Below are positions 53,426 to 62,944 of a stretch of 64,000 nt of DNA, piece after piece (position 1 is the stretch's first letter; each line of letters opens with the position of its first letter). The notes under the pieces were generated by a model, which was not told where the DNA came from, did no database searches, and saw nothing but the letters and a program-made list of their open reading frames with translations. The stretch is from Shinella lacus (lineage in GTDB: Bacteria > Pseudomonadota > Alphaproteobacteria > Rhizobiales > Rhizobiaceae): NCBI RefSeq assembly GCF_010994755.1, contig NZ_WHSB02000003.1:62001-126000 (forward strand), in the 5' to 3' direction. The position numbers were made by a program, and so were the translations under genes.

Positions 53426-53887
53426 ATGAAACAATTCGAGTTCGACAGCACCAATGCGATATGCGGCCTGACCTTCATCGCGCTTGGTGGCTTCTTTGTT
53501 TATCAATGCCTTAACCTTGAACTTGGCACGGCGTTCCGCATGGGGCCGGGCTATTTTCCGCTGGTTCTGGCGTCGATCCTGACGGTGCTCGGCGTCGTCG
53601 TGCTGGTGCAGGCGACGCGGGTCAAGGGCGAGCCGATGGGGCCGTTAGCCCTTCGCGGCATGCTCTTCATCCTGCCCGCCCCCGTCTTCTTCGGGCTCAC
53701 GGTGCGCGGCCTCGGCTTCGTGCCGTCGCTGTTCTTCACCGCGCTTATTGCGGCCTTTGCCTCCAGCCGCATGACGCCGCTGATGGCGCTTCTGCTCGCC
53801 ATCGCCATCACGGTCTTTTCCGTGGCGGTGTTCAGCTATGCCCTCGGCCTGCCGTTCGAGCGGTTCGGCCCCTGGACCCGGCTGTAG
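53426..53887 (+). CDS. tctB: Tripartite tricarboxylate transporter small membrane subunit (TctB)
   Basis: A 153-residue membrane protein with four hydrophobic segments, usual TctB length. GGFFVYQCLNLELGTAFRMGPGYFPLVLA (partly conserved GPGYFP) is typical. GAGGGGG precedes the ATG at 53426. It forms the membrane complex with TctA. Confidence 0.88.
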   Translation: MKQFEFDSTNAICGLTFIALGGFFVYQCLNLELGTAFRMGPGYFPLVLASILTVLGVVVLVQATRVKGEPMGPLALRGMLFILPAPVFFGLTVRGLGFVPSLFFTALIAAFASSRMTPLMALLLAIAITVFSVAVFSYALGLPFERFGPWTRL

Positions 53888-53896
53888 GAGGCGACG

Positions 53897-55402
53897 ATGG
53901 ATCTTATCAGCAATCTCGCCCTCGGTTTCTCGACGGCCGCATCGCCGGAGAACCTGTTCTTCTGCCTCATCGGCGTGCTGCTCGGCACGCTGATCGGCGT
54001 GCTGCCCGGCATCGGCGCCACGGCGACCATCGCCATGCTGCTGCCCATCACCTTCCAGCTCGAGCCGGTCTCCTCGCTGATCATGCTCGCCGGCATCTAC
54101 TACGGCGCGCAATATGGCGGCTCGACGACGGCCATCCTCATCAACATGCCGGGTGAATCCTCGTCCGCCGTGACGGCGATCGACGGCTACCAGATGGCCC
54201 GCAAGGGCCGGGCAGGGGCCGCCCTTTCCATCGCCGCGCTCGGTTCGTTCTTCGCCGGCACGGTTTCGACCTTCCTCGTCGCGGTCTTTGCCATTCCGTT
54301 GACTGCCGTCGCGCTGGAATTCGGCGCGGCTGAATATTTCTCTCTGATGGTCGTCGGCCTCGTCTCCTCGATCGCGCTGGCGCACGGCTCCATCGTCAAG
54401 GCGCTGGCCATGGTGGCGCTCGGGCTGCTGCTCGGCCTGGTGGGCACGGATATCTATACGGGTACGCCGCGCTTCACCCTGGGCATCCGGGAATATGCGG
54501 ACGGGCTCAACTTCGTGGCCGTGGCGGTCGGTGTTTTCGGCATCGCCGAAATCCTGCGCAACCTCGAAGGCGAGAAGACCCGCACGGTGTTGATGGCCAA
54601 GGTCAGCGGTCTCTGGCCGACGAAGGACGACTTCAAGCGCATGGTGGGTCCGGTGCTGCGCGGCACGGCGATCGGTTCCGCGCTCGGCATCCTGCCGGGG
54701 GGAGGGGCGATCCTTGCGGCGTTTGCCTCCTACACGGTCGAAAAACGCGTTTCCGATCACCCGGAAGAGTTCGGTCACGGCGCCATTGCCGGGGTCGCAG
54801 GACCGGAATCGGCCAACAATGCCGGTGCCCAGACCTCGTTCATCCCGCTGTTGACGCTCGGCATTCCGGCCAATCCGGTCATGGCGCTGATGGTCGGCGC
54901 GATGATCATCCAGGGCATCGTTCCCGGCCCGAACGTCGCGACGGAGCAGCCGACGCTGTTTTGGGGCATCATCGCGTCCATGTGGATCGGTAACCTGATG
55001 CTCGTGGTGCTGAACCTGCCGCTGATCGGCCTGTGGGTGAAGCTGCTGACGGTGCCCTATTACGTGCTCTTCCCGATCATCATGGCCTTCTGCTCGATCG
55101 GCGTCTACAGCGTGAACTCCAACGTCTTCGACCTCTATGCGGTCGCGATGTTCGGCCTTGGCGGCTACCTGCTGGTCAAGCTGCGCTGCGAGCCGGCGCC
55201 GCTGCTGCTCGGCTTCGTGCTCGGCCCGCTGCTGGAAGAGAACCTTCGCCGCGCCATGATCCTGTCGCGCGGTGATCCGACGACCTTCTTTACGCGCCCG
55301 ATCAGCGCGGTCCTGCTGGCCATTGCGCTCGCGGTTCTCCTCGTCGTCTTCCTGCCGTCGGTCAAGGCCAAGCGTGAACAGGTTTTCCAAGAAGAAGACT
55401 AA
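53897..55402 (+). CDS. tctA: Tripartite tricarboxylate transporter large permease (TctA)
   Basis: A 501-residue permease with about 11-12 membrane segments. LIGVLPGIGATATIAMLLPITFQL and ILINMPGESSSAVTAIDGYQMARKG hold the two conserved TctA motifs (GxxPGxG and the MPGE region). It is the channel of a secondary transporter that uses the TctC binding protein. A terminator follows. Confidence 0.92.
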   Translation: MDLISNLALGFSTAASPENLFFCLIGVLLGTLIGVLPGIGATATIAMLLPITFQLEPVSSLIMLAGIYYGAQYGGSTTAILINMPGESSSAVTAIDGYQMARKGRAGAALSIAALGSFFAGTVSTFLVAVFAIPLTAVALEFGAAEYFSLMVVGLVSSIALAHGSIVKALAMVALGLLLGLVGTDIYTGTPRFTLGIREYADGLNFVAVAVGVFGIAEILRNLEGEKTRTVLMAKVSGLWPTKDDFKRMVGPVLRGTAIGSALGILPGGGAILAAFASYTVEKRVSDHPEEFGHGAIAGVAGPESANNAGAQTSFIPLLTLGIPANPVMALMVGAMIIQGIVPGPNVATEQPTLFWGIIASMWIGNLMLVVLNLPLIGLWVKLLTVPYYVLFPIIMAFCSIGVYSVNSNVFDLYAVAMFGLGGYLLVKLRCEPAPLLLGFVLGPLLEENLRRAMILSRGDPTTFFTRPISAVLLAIALAVLLVVFLPSVKAKREQVFQEED

Positions 55403-55426
55403 CTTAAGAAAAAACCTGCGGGGGAG

Positions 55427-55460
55427 GGAGGGGTGGCGCAAGCCGCCCCTCCTGCATTTT
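55427..55460 (+). terminator. Terminator of tctCBA
   Basis: GGAGGGGTGGC (55427-55437) and GCCGCCCCTCC (55442-55452) form an 11-bp stem with one wobble and loop GCAA, followed by TGCATTTT. It lies 24 bp after tctA. Confidence 0.8.
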
Positions 55461-55534
55461 GGCGATATTGCAACGCCGCAAGATTCGGGTTACAAAAACT
55501 TGACCAAAAACAGAAGGAATAGCCGGTAGGGAAG

Positions 55535-56419
55535 ATGACGTTCCAGCCGCGCATGCAGAACAGGATCGAAGGCTTCTCCGTCGTCGGCGACCTCAGCCGG
55601 CGGTATTGGAACGGCATCGTCGCCGATGTCTGGGATGTGGAATGCGCCGCCAATGCCGGCGGGTACTATGTCGGACGGGATCCGCGTCTCTTCATTCTGC
55701 TCGACAAGCGCGGCCCCGGCGAATCCCGCATCCGCCTGGCGCCGCGCGGCGAGGAGACGGTCGAGGACTGGCGGCATTGCCCGATCGCCTATATTCCCGC
55801 CGATTTCGAGCTCTGGGCCGATCTTGCGGACCACCAGTTCCTGCGCCATCTCGATCTGCATTTCGACGTAGAGACCATCAGCCGGCGGCTGGCGGAAGAT
55901 CTGGATCCCGAGCGGCTCGCCACGCCGCAGCTGTTCTTCTCCGACAATCGCCTGCTCTCGCTGGCGCAGCTCATCGCCGCCGAATGCACCAATCCGCAGC
56001 CGCTGCACGACCTCTATGGCGACGGCCTGTCGCTGGCGCTGATCATTGACGTGATGAAGCTCGCCAAGGCGCCGAGCCGCAAGCGCAGCAAGCTTGCCGG
56101 CTGGCAACTGCGCCGCGCGACCGATTTCATTGAAGAAAACTGCTTGCGCAATATCCGGCTGGAGGAGCTTGCGAGCCTCATCGGTCTGTCGCAATCCCAT
56201 TTCAGCCATGCCTTCAAGGCCTCGACCGGCGTCGCCCCTCACCAATGGCAGGTGAATGCCCGGCTCAGGCGCGCCAAGCAGTTGCTTTTGAATGGTAATC
56301 AGCCACTGACGGAAATCGCCGCCGAGACCGGTTTCGCCGACCAGGCGCATTTCACCCGGGTTTTCCGGAAGAATTTCGGCACGACGCCGGCCCATTGGCA
56401 GAAGGCGCAGCTCGCCTGA
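55535..56419 (+). CDS. AraC-family regulator next to siderophore receptor
   Basis: A 294-residue AraC protein: N-terminal domain without recognised motif and a C-terminal double helix-turn-helix (residues about 195-290; IRLEELASLIGLSQSHFSHAF and LTEIAAETGFADQAHFTRVFRKNFG). The 158-bp gap to the receptor gene and shared direction suggest that it controls the receptor. Siderophore or carbon signal cannot be told. Confidence 0.85.
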   Translation: MTFQPRMQNRIEGFSVVGDLSRRYWNGIVADVWDVECAANAGGYYVGRDPRLFILLDKRGPGESRIRLAPRGEETVEDWRHCPIAYIPADFELWADLADHQFLRHLDLHFDVETISRRLAEDLDPERLATPQLFFSDNRLLSLAQLIAAECTNPQPLHDLYGDGLSLALIIDVMKLAKAPSRKRSKLAGWQLRRATDFIEENCLRNIRLEELASLIGLSQSHFSHAFKASTGVAPHQWQVNARLRRAKQLLLNGNQPLTEIAAETGFADQAHFTRVFRKNFGTTPAHWQKAQLA

Positions 56420-56577
56420 GCTCAAGCCGCCGGGCGAATATTCATTATTCGGAAAATTGCCCAAGAACGTTCTATTTTCGGGGAATGTGACAAGCCCGAC
56501 CATTAAAACTGAGTTAAGCACTCATCTTATCTTTGGAAGACCGTCCAGGCGGCGGACGGGTGAGTGGGGACGCGCAG

Positions 56578-58779
56578 ATGATGATGAAGTCGAAGAACCA
56601 GCGGCGGTTGAGGCTGGCGCTTGCTTGCGGCACGGCGGCCATTGGCCTCCTGACGCCGCTTTCCACCTTCGCACAGGACGCGGAAGGCACGACGCGGCTG
56701 GAAGAGGTCCGGGTCGAGCAGGGCGATCCGAATGCAGTCGTCGATACGGGTGTCGAACCCGTGCGCGGCGTCGTCGCGAAGACCACGCGCACCGGCACCA
56801 AGGCTGCGACGGACCTCAACGAGATCCCGCAATCGGTCTCCGTCGTGGGCCGTGAGCAGATCGACGACCAGAGCCCGCAGAAGATCGACGAGGCCCTGCG
56901 CTACGTCGCGGGCGTGAACGCCTCCACCTACGGCACGGATTCCGACACGGACTGGCTCTTCATCCGCGGCTTCCAGGCCGAGCAGACCGGCGTCTTCCTC
57001 GATGGGCTTTCGCTTTTCCAGACCGGTTTCGGCACGTTCCTCGTCGATCCCTTCTTCCTGGAGCGCATCGAAGTCATCAAGGGGCCGAGTTCCGCGCTCT
57101 ATGGCGGCGCCAATCCGGGCGGTTTCGTCAACTTCGTCAGCAAACGCCCGACGGATGATCCGCTGCGCTATGTCGAAACGGGCATCAACAGCTTCGGCAA
57201 CGGCTATCTCGGCCTCGATTTCAGCGACAAGCTCGGCAGCGACGACGTCCTGAAATACCGCCTGACCGGCAAGATTTCCGGCGGCGGCTGGGAGACGGAC
57301 AAGTCGAACGATTTTCGCGGCACGATCGCGCCGAGCCTGACCTGGCAGCCTGACGAAGACACCAGCCTCACCATTTTCAGCTCGTACCAGCACATCGACC
57401 TGACCCACACCAGCACGGGTTTCCTGCCCTATTTCGGCACGGTCAAGGATCAGCCGGGCGTTGGACGCATCCCGACCGACCTGTTCTACGGTGACAAAAG
57501 CATCGATGAATACGATCGCCGGCAGGCCATGATCGGCTACGAGTTAGAGCATACCTTCGACAACAACTGGACGGTCCGTCAAAACCTGCGCTACGCCAGC
57601 GTCTCGCTCAAGGAAGACGCGCTGTACGCGAACGGATGGTCGCTAGCCGACCCGACGAAGCTCGCCCGTTATCGGTTCGCGCATGACACGGATGTCGGCA
57701 TTTTCACGGTCGACAACCAGCTCGAAGGCGAGTTCGCGACTGGCGCACTCGACCATAATCTTCTGCTTGGGCTGGACTACCGGCGCTATTCCATCGATCA
57801 AGCGCAGGCCGTCGGCTTCGGCGACCTGGACCTCGATCCGCTGAACCCTGTTTACGGCGTCGACCCTCCGGCGCTCGCAGCGCCATACCTGGATCAGGAC
57901 CTGACACGAGACCAGCTCGGCCTCTATGCGCAGGACCAGATCAAGTTCGGCGGCGGGTGGATTGCCACGCTCAACGCCCGCTACGACTTCGTGAAGACCG
58001 AGCTCGACGACAACATCAACGCGGCCAACTCGACGGAAAGCGACGAGGGCGAGTTCACCTGGCGTGCAGCGCTCGCCTATGAGCTTGCAAACGGCCTGAC
58101 GCCCTATGTCAGCTATTCGACTTCGTTCAACCCGACGACCACGACGGACAATGACGGCGACCTGCTGAAGTCGGAGACGGCAAAGCAGTGGGAAGTCGGC
58201 ATCAAGTATCAGCCGGACTTCATGGATGCCCTGATCACGGCCGCCTATTTCGACATCACGCGTGAAAACGTGCCGAGCACGATCACCGTCAATGGCATTC
58301 CGGAGACGGCTGCCATCGGCGAGGTGGAGGCCCGCGGCTTCGAAACCTCGATCCAGGCGAATGTGACGAATGGCCTGAAGATCATCGGCGCGCTGACCTA
58401 TCTCGACCTGGAAGTCACCAAGGCGACGGGCGGCGCGTTCGACGGCACGCCGGCCGGCAACACGCCGATCCAGGTTCCGGAACTCACGGCGTCCCTCTGG
58501 GCGGATTATACCTTCCAGGACGATATGCTCCAGGGCGTCAGTGTCGCAGCGGGCGTTCGCCATATCGGCAAGTCCTGGGCGGACCGCGAGAACACGCTGC
58601 GGGTGCCCTCGGCCACGCTGGTCGATGCGGCCATCCGCTACGAGAAGGACAATTGGGGCGTCGCGCTGAATGTCTCCAACCTGCTCGACAAGGAATATGT
58701 CGCGACCTGCCAGGGCGCGAATTCCTGCGGCTATGGCGCGGGCCGCACGTTCATGCTGAAGGCAAGCACGTCGTTCTGA
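56578..58779 (+). CDS. TonB-dependent siderophore receptor (FhuA/FoxA type)
   Basis: A 733-residue outer-membrane receptor. The signal peptide ends near TFAQD; a plug domain (residues about 70-180, IPQSVSVVGREQIDDQSPQKIDEAL) precedes a 22-strand-type barrel ending in the usual aromatic (F). Family members import hydroxamate siderophores such as ferrichrome or ferrioxamine. GGGGA precedes the first ATG of a run of three (56578/56581/56584). Confidence 0.9.
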   Translation: MMMKSKNQRRLRLALACGTAAIGLLTPLSTFAQDAEGTTRLEEVRVEQGDPNAVVDTGVEPVRGVVAKTTRTGTKAATDLNEIPQSVSVVGREQIDDQSPQKIDEALRYVAGVNASTYGTDSDTDWLFIRGFQAEQTGVFLDGLSLFQTGFGTFLVDPFFLERIEVIKGPSSALYGGANPGGFVNFVSKRPTDDPLRYVETGINSFGNGYLGLDFSDKLGSDDVLKYRLTGKISGGGWETDKSNDFRGTIAPSLTWQPDEDTSLTIFSSYQHIDLTHTSTGFLPYFGTVKDQPGVGRIPTDLFYGDKSIDEYDRRQAMIGYELEHTFDNNWTVRQNLRYASVSLKEDALYANGWSLADPTKLARYRFAHDTDVGIFTVDNQLEGEFATGALDHNLLLGLDYRRYSIDQAQAVGFGDLDLDPLNPVYGVDPPALAAPYLDQDLTRDQLGLYAQDQIKFGGGWIATLNARYDFVKTELDDNINAANSTESDEGEFTWRAALAYELANGLTPYVSYSTSFNPTTTTDNDGDLLKSETAKQWEVGIKYQPDFMDALITAAYFDITRENVPSTITVNGIPETAAIGEVEARGFETSIQANVTNGLKIIGALTYLDLEVTKATGGAFDGTPAGNTPIQVPELTASLWADYTFQDDMLQGVSVAAGVRHIGKSWADRENTLRVPSATLVDAAIRYEKDNWGVALNVSNLLDKEYVATCQGANSCGYGAGRTFMLKASTSF

Positions 58780-58802
58780 TCCTGCCCGAAGGGCACAAGA
58801 CA

Positions 58803-58835
58803 AAAAGCGCGCCAGGGGCTCCCTGGCGCGCTTTT
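58803..58835. terminator. Strong bidirectional terminator
   Basis: A perfect 15-bp stem, AAAAGCGCGCCAGGG (58803-58817) with CCCTGGCGCGCTTTT (58821-58835), loop GCT. The A and T ends give a T-run on both strands. It separates the receptor from the convergent LLM gene. Confidence 0.9.
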
Positions 58836-58879
58836 ATCGTTTTTGGCTTGCGTTGTAGCGTTCGCGCTGGAAAACGCGC

Positions 58880-59902
58880 CTAGCGCCAGCCCAGGGCCGG
58901 TGCGATGTGTTTCAGGATCGCCTCGATGACATGCGCATTATATTCGACACCCAGCTGGTTCGGCACGGTCAGGAGCAGCGTATCGGCTTCCCGGATCGCC
59001 TCGTCGGCCGCAAGCTGCTGGATCAGCTTTTCGGGCTCGTCGGCATAGGAGCGGCCGAAGATCGCCCGCGTCTGGTCGTCGATATAGCCGATCGAATCCG
59101 CCTCCTTGCCGCCGCGGCCGAAATAAGCCCGGTCGCGGTCGTCGACGAGGGCGAAAATGCTGCGGCTCACCGAGACGCGCGGCGTGCGGGCGTGGCCGGC
59201 TTCCTTCCAGGCCTCGCGATAGGCGCGGATCTGCGCCGCCTGCTGGACATGGAACGGCTCGCCCGTCTCGTCGTTCTTCAGCGTCGAGCTTTGCAGGTTC
59301 ATGCCGAGTTTCGCCGCCCAGACGGCGGTGGCGTTCGAGCTCGCACCCCACCAGATGCGCTCGCGCAGACCCTCGGAGTGGGGTTCGAGACGCAGCAGGC
59401 CGGGCGGGTTGGGGAACATCGGGCGCGGGTTCGGCTGTGCAAACCCTTCGCCCTTCAGCACGTCCAGGAACACCTCGGCGTGGCGGCGGCCCATGTCGGC
59501 GTCGTTCATGCCTTCCTGCGGCTCGTAGCCGAAATAGCGCCAGCCATCGATGACCTGCTCGGGCGAGCCGCGGCTGATGCCCAGCTGCAGGCGCCCTTGC
59601 GAAATGAGGTCGGCGGAGCCGGCATCTTCCGCCATGTAGAGCGGGTTTTCGTAGCGCATGTCGATGACGGCCGTGCCGATCTCGATCTTGCTCGTCCGCG
59701 CGCCGACGGCGGCGAGCAGCGGGAAGGGCGAGGCGAGCTGGCGGGCGAAGTGATGCACCCGGAAATAGGCGCCGTCAGCACCAAGCTCTTCAGCCGCGAC
59801 GGCAAGGTCGATCGACTGGAGCAGCGTATCGCCGGCCGAGCGGGTCTCGGATTGCGGGGAAGGGGTCCAATGTCCGAAGGACAGGAAACCGATTTTCTTC
59901 AT
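58880..59902 (-). CDS. LLM-class flavin-dependent oxidoreductase
   Basis: A 340-residue luciferase-like monooxygenase or reductase of the F420/FMN TIM-barrel fold (KKIGFLSFGHWTPSPQSETR, AAEELGADGAYFRVHHFA, GRLQLGISRGSPEQV). The substrate is unknown. The start at 59902 keeps the usual MKKIGFL opening. A terminator separates it from the upstream cupin gene. Confidence 0.88.
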   Translation of the reverse strand: MKKIGFLSFGHWTPSPQSETRSAGDTLLQSIDLAVAAEELGADGAYFRVHHFARQLASPFPLLAAVGARTSKIEIGTAVIDMRYENPLYMAEDAGSADLISQGRLQLGISRGSPEQVIDGWRYFGYEPQEGMNDADMGRRHAEVFLDVLKGEGFAQPNPRPMFPNPPGLLRLEPHSEGLRERIWWGASSNATAVWAAKLGMNLQSSTLKNDETGEPFHVQQAAQIRAYREAWKEAGHARTPRVSVSRSIFALVDDRDRAYFGRGGKEADSIGYIDDQTRAIFGRSYADEPEKLIQQLAADEAIREADTLLLTVPNQLGVEYNAHVIEAILKHIAPALGWR

Positions 59903-59977
59903 GGATATGGGCCTCGACGCGGGAGCGTCCGTTGGAGAGGGTCTCACCGCCGAACATGGGATATCGAGGCAGGCTTT

Positions 59978-60029
59978 AAAAGGCGCGGAACGAGAACGCA
60001 GCGTTCACAGTTTGAACCCGTCCCGCGCC
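59978..60029 (-). terminator. Terminator after the cupin/PuuB-like operon
   Basis: On the minus strand GGCGCGGGAC (60029-60020) pairs with GTTCCGCGCC (59991-59982), ten pairs with one wobble, followed by TTTT (59981-59978). A smaller GTTCA/TGAAC hairpin lies in the loop. Confidence 0.7.
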
Positions 60030-60037
60030 GGACCGTT

Positions 60038-60397
60038 TTAGACGCCCCTTGCGACCATCGTGTAGATCTTGCGGGTCCGCTCGTGGATCGTCCATTCGCC
60101 GCGCCAGCCGAGCGGCAGCACGAACATTTCTCCAGCCGCGATATCGCGGCTTGTGCCGTCGGCATTGTGCAGCGTCACCCGGCCCACGAGCAGGTGGCAG
60201 ATTTCCGCATTTTCGCTGCGGTCCGCGGTGAAGCGGCCGGGCGTGCATTCCCAGATGCCCGTTTCCATCTTGCCGTCCGCGCTCTCCCACAGGGGCAGGG
60301 TGGCCTCCTCCTGGTTACCTTCGATGGAGGTGGGCTTCGATGCGAAAGCGCCGATGTCGAGCGCGAGCAGATCGCCGAAATTCTCAAAACTGATCAT
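60038..60397 (-). CDS. Small cupin protein (DUF861 / ureidoglycine-aminohydrolase-like)
   Basis: A 119-residue single cupin (IWECTPGRFTADRSENAEICHLLVGRVTLHNADG in part; GEMFVLPLGWRGEWTIHE). DUF861 cupins are often encoded beside PuuB-like oxidases in polyamine-type operons. The role is unknown. It is last in the minus-strand operon, 19 bp after the oxidase. Confidence 0.8.
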   Translation of the reverse strand: MISFENFGDLLALDIGAFASKPTSIEGNQEEATLPLWESADGKMETGIWECTPGRFTADRSENAEICHLLVGRVTLHNADGTSRDIAAGEMFVLPLGWRGEWTIHERTRKIYTMVARGV

Positions 60398-60416
60398 GAT
60401 CTATCCTTGAAAAGGC

Positions 60417-61802
60417 TCAGTGGCCGGTGATGCCGTCGGCAAGGGCCGCGAGCTTGGAGGTCTTCGGCAGGCCGGCGAATTCGCGCTCGTCGGCCATGCG
60501 GTAGAGCTGGTACATGGAGTGCACGCCGAGCCAGCGGAACGGCTCCGGCTCCCATTTGCGCACCGTGCGGTTGACCCAGGGCAGGCCGGTCAGCGCCGTC
60601 TCGCGGTTGAGCACGAGGTCGGTCAGCGTGCGGCCGGCGAGGTTGGAGGAGGAAACGCCGAGGCCGACATACCCGCCGGCCCAGCCGATGCCGGTGGAGC
60701 GGTCGAAGCCCGCCGTCGTGCACCAGTCGCGCGGCACGCCGAGCACGCCGCACCAGGCATGGTCGATCTTCAGCGATTTCGTCTGCGGCAGCAGGCGCGT
60801 CAGGATGCCGTGCAGCGCGTCGATCGTCGCCTGCTGCGTCTGGCCGTTGACGTCGGTCTTCGAGCCGTAGCGGTAGGGCACGCCGCGCCCGCCCATGGTG
60901 ATACGGCCCTCGCGGGTGCGCTGGGCGTAACAATAGGCATGCGCCGCATCGCCGAGCAGCTCGTGGCCGGCCCAGCCGATTTCCTTCCAAAGTGCCTCAG
61001 GCACGGGTTCGGTGACGATCTGGGCGCTGTTCAGCGCCAGCCAGGTGCGCTCATAACCCGGCAGGCCGGCGGAAAAGCCCTCCGTGGCGCGGATGATGGA
61101 TTTGGCGCGCACCGTGCCGCGATCGGTGGAGACGCGGCCCTTTTCAAACGAGGTGACGCTCGTTCCCTCGTAGATCGCCACACCGAGGCTTTCGACCACC
61201 TTGGCAAGGCCACGCACCAGCTTGGCCGGCTGCACGCGGGCCATGTTTCGATAGAGCACGGCGCCCTTGACGTCGGCGATGTTGATGCGCTTGGCTGCCT
61301 CCTGCGCCGAGAGCAGTTGCAGACGCTCCGGCGGCATCTGCCAGTCGAGGGCGAACTGATACTCCTCTCGCACCCGCGCAAGCTGCGCCGCATTGGTGGC
61401 GGCGACGAGCTTGTCGACGCGGATGAGGTCGGCATCGATGCCCTCGGCCCTGGTGACGCGTTCCACCTCGTCGACCGTTCCGGCCATGGCGTTCTGCATG
61501 TCCACCACCGCGCCGCGGCTGGAGGTCTTGGCATATTTCTCCCGCGACCAGCTGAAGCCGCCGGAAAGCCATCCGCCATTGCGGCCCGAGCCGCCGAAGC
61601 CGGCGAATTCGCGCTCCAGCACGACGATGTTCAGCGTGGGATCGGCCTTCTTCAGGTAGTAGGCGGTCCACAGGCCGGTATAGCCGGCGCCGATGATGCA
61701 GACATCGGCTTCGCGGTCGCCCGGCAGGGGAGGGCGCTTTTGCGGAATGCCGCCGATATCGGCATACCAGAAGGAAATGTTGCCGTTGGTCTTGACGTCC
61801 AT
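60417..61802 (-). CDS. FAD-dependent oxidoreductase, PuuB/OrdL (gamma-glutamylputrescine oxidase-like)
   Basis: A 461-residue DAO-fold protein: VCIIGAGYTGLWTAYYLKK (FAD motif), GRNGGWLSGGFSW and VSSSNLAGRTLTDLVL C-terminal flavin contact. Relatives oxidise gamma-glutamylputrescine or other secondary amines. It is encoded between a polyamine-type ABC ATPase and a cupin, so the pathway is probably uptake and oxidation of a polyamine-like amine. Confidence 0.88.
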   Translation of the reverse strand: MDVKTNGNISFWYADIGGIPQKRPPLPGDREADVCIIGAGYTGLWTAYYLKKADPTLNIVVLEREFAGFGGSGRNGGWLSGGFSWSREKYAKTSSRGAVVDMQNAMAGTVDEVERVTRAEGIDADLIRVDKLVAATNAAQLARVREEYQFALDWQMPPERLQLLSAQEAAKRINIADVKGAVLYRNMARVQPAKLVRGLAKVVESLGVAIYEGTSVTSFEKGRVSTDRGTVRAKSIIRATEGFSAGLPGYERTWLALNSAQIVTEPVPEALWKEIGWAGHELLGDAAHAYCYAQRTREGRITMGGRGVPYRYGSKTDVNGQTQQATIDALHGILTRLLPQTKSLKIDHAWCGVLGVPRDWCTTAGFDRSTGIGWAGGYVGLGVSSSNLAGRTLTDLVLNRETALTGLPWVNRTVRKWEPEPFRWLGVHSMYQLYRMADEREFAGLPKTSKLAALADGITGH

Positions 61803-61822
61803 GGGATGTGCTTTCGGTGGGT

Positions 61823-62944
61823 TCAGGTCAGCGTCACGTCGGCGCTGGCATCGTCGGGAAGAAGGGTAAGGTCGGCGGGCGTGAAGGTGACGTCCACCGG
61901 GTCGCCGATCCTGAAATCGGCGCCACCAAGGGGGCTGCGCACGACGGCGGTGGTGCCGTCGGTCAGCCGCACCTCGTATTTCGAGCCGGAGCCGAGATAG
62001 ATCGCCTCCTCGACCGTGCCCGAGAGCCGGTTTTCGCCGGTGACGGCGTCTGCGCCGGGGCGTTTCAGCGCCGTGCGCTCGGGTCGGAGTAGGATCACCG
62101 GTCGCGCATCGCCGGGCAGGCGGCCGTGCGCTACGACCTTGTCTTTGCCGATGGTCATCACGGTGTTGCCGTCCACGGTCTCCGTCGGGCCGCGCAAAAC
62201 GGTGGATTCGCCGATGAAGCGGCCGACGAACAGCGTTGCCGGGTGGTCATAGAGTTCGCGGCCCGTGCCGATCTGCTCGATGCGGCCGCCGTTGAAGACG
62301 GCGATGCGGTCGGAGAGCACCAGCGCCTCTTCCTGGTCATGGGTGACATAGACGAAGGTGGTGCCGAGTTCGCGGTGGATGCGCTTGATTTCGAGCTGAA
62401 GCCATTCGCGCAGCTTCTTGTCGAGCGCGCCGAGCGGCTCGTCCATCAAAAGCAGCGGCGGATCGAAGACCAGGGCGCGGGCAAGCGCCACGCGCTGCTG
62501 CTGGCCGCCGGAAAGCTCGTTCGGGTAGCGATGGGCGAAATCGGTCATCTTCACCATGTCGAGCGCGCGTTTTACGCGCCGCTCGCGGTCCTCGCCCTTG
62601 ATGCCGCGCAGCGTCAGCGGATAGGCGACGTTCTTGCCCACCGTCATGTGCGGAAACAGCGCGTAGTGCTGGAAGACGACGCCGATATTGCGCTTGTGCG
62701 AGGGCAAGCCGGTGACGCTCTTGCCGCCGATTTCCAGCGCGCCGGAGCTGATATCGGTAAAGCCGGCGATCAGGTTCAGCGTCGTCGTCTTGCCGGAGCC
62801 GGAAGGGCCGAGCAGCGTCATGAACTCGCCGGGGCGGATGTGCAGGTCGATATCGTTGAGGGCCGTGAAGGCGCCGTAGCGCTTGGAGGCCTTGCGGATT
62901 TCGATCGCGGCGCCGGCGGAGCGTTGGGGTGCATTCATGGTCAT
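61823..62944 (-). CDS. Polyamine-type ABC transporter ATP-binding protein (PotA-like)
   Basis: A 373-residue ATPase with Walker [11 protein letters not shown], signature LSGGQQQR, Walker [14 protein letters not shown]-loop VTHDQEEAL and a C-terminal TOBE_2-type domain. It is coupled to the permease gene by a four-base overlap at 62941-62944. The family covers putrescine/spermidine and AEP-type importers. Confidence 0.92.
   Translation of the reverse strand: MTMNAPQRSAGAAIEIRKASKRYGAFTALNDIDLHIRPGEFMTLLGPSGSGKTTTLNLIAGFTDISSGALEIGGKSVTGLPSHKRNIGVVFQHYALFPHMTVGKNVAYPLTLRGIKGEDRERRVKRALDMVKMTDFAHRYPNELSGGQQQRVALARALVFDPPLLLMDEPLGALDKKLREWLQLEIKRIHRELGTTFVYVTHDQEEALVLSDRIAVFNGGRIEQIGTGRELYDHPATLFVGRFIGESTVLRGPTETVDGNTVMTIGKDKVVAHGRLPGDARPVILLRPERTALKRPGADAVTGENRLSGTVEEAIYLGSGSKYEVRLTDGTTAVVRSPLGGADFRIGDPVDVTFTPADLTLLPDDASADVTLT

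Noticed and set aside
56436-56486. AraC binding repeats upstream of the TonB receptor
   Set aside because: TATTCGGAAAAT and TATTTTCGGGGAAT look alike, but the similarity is loose and may be chance in AT-rich DNA.
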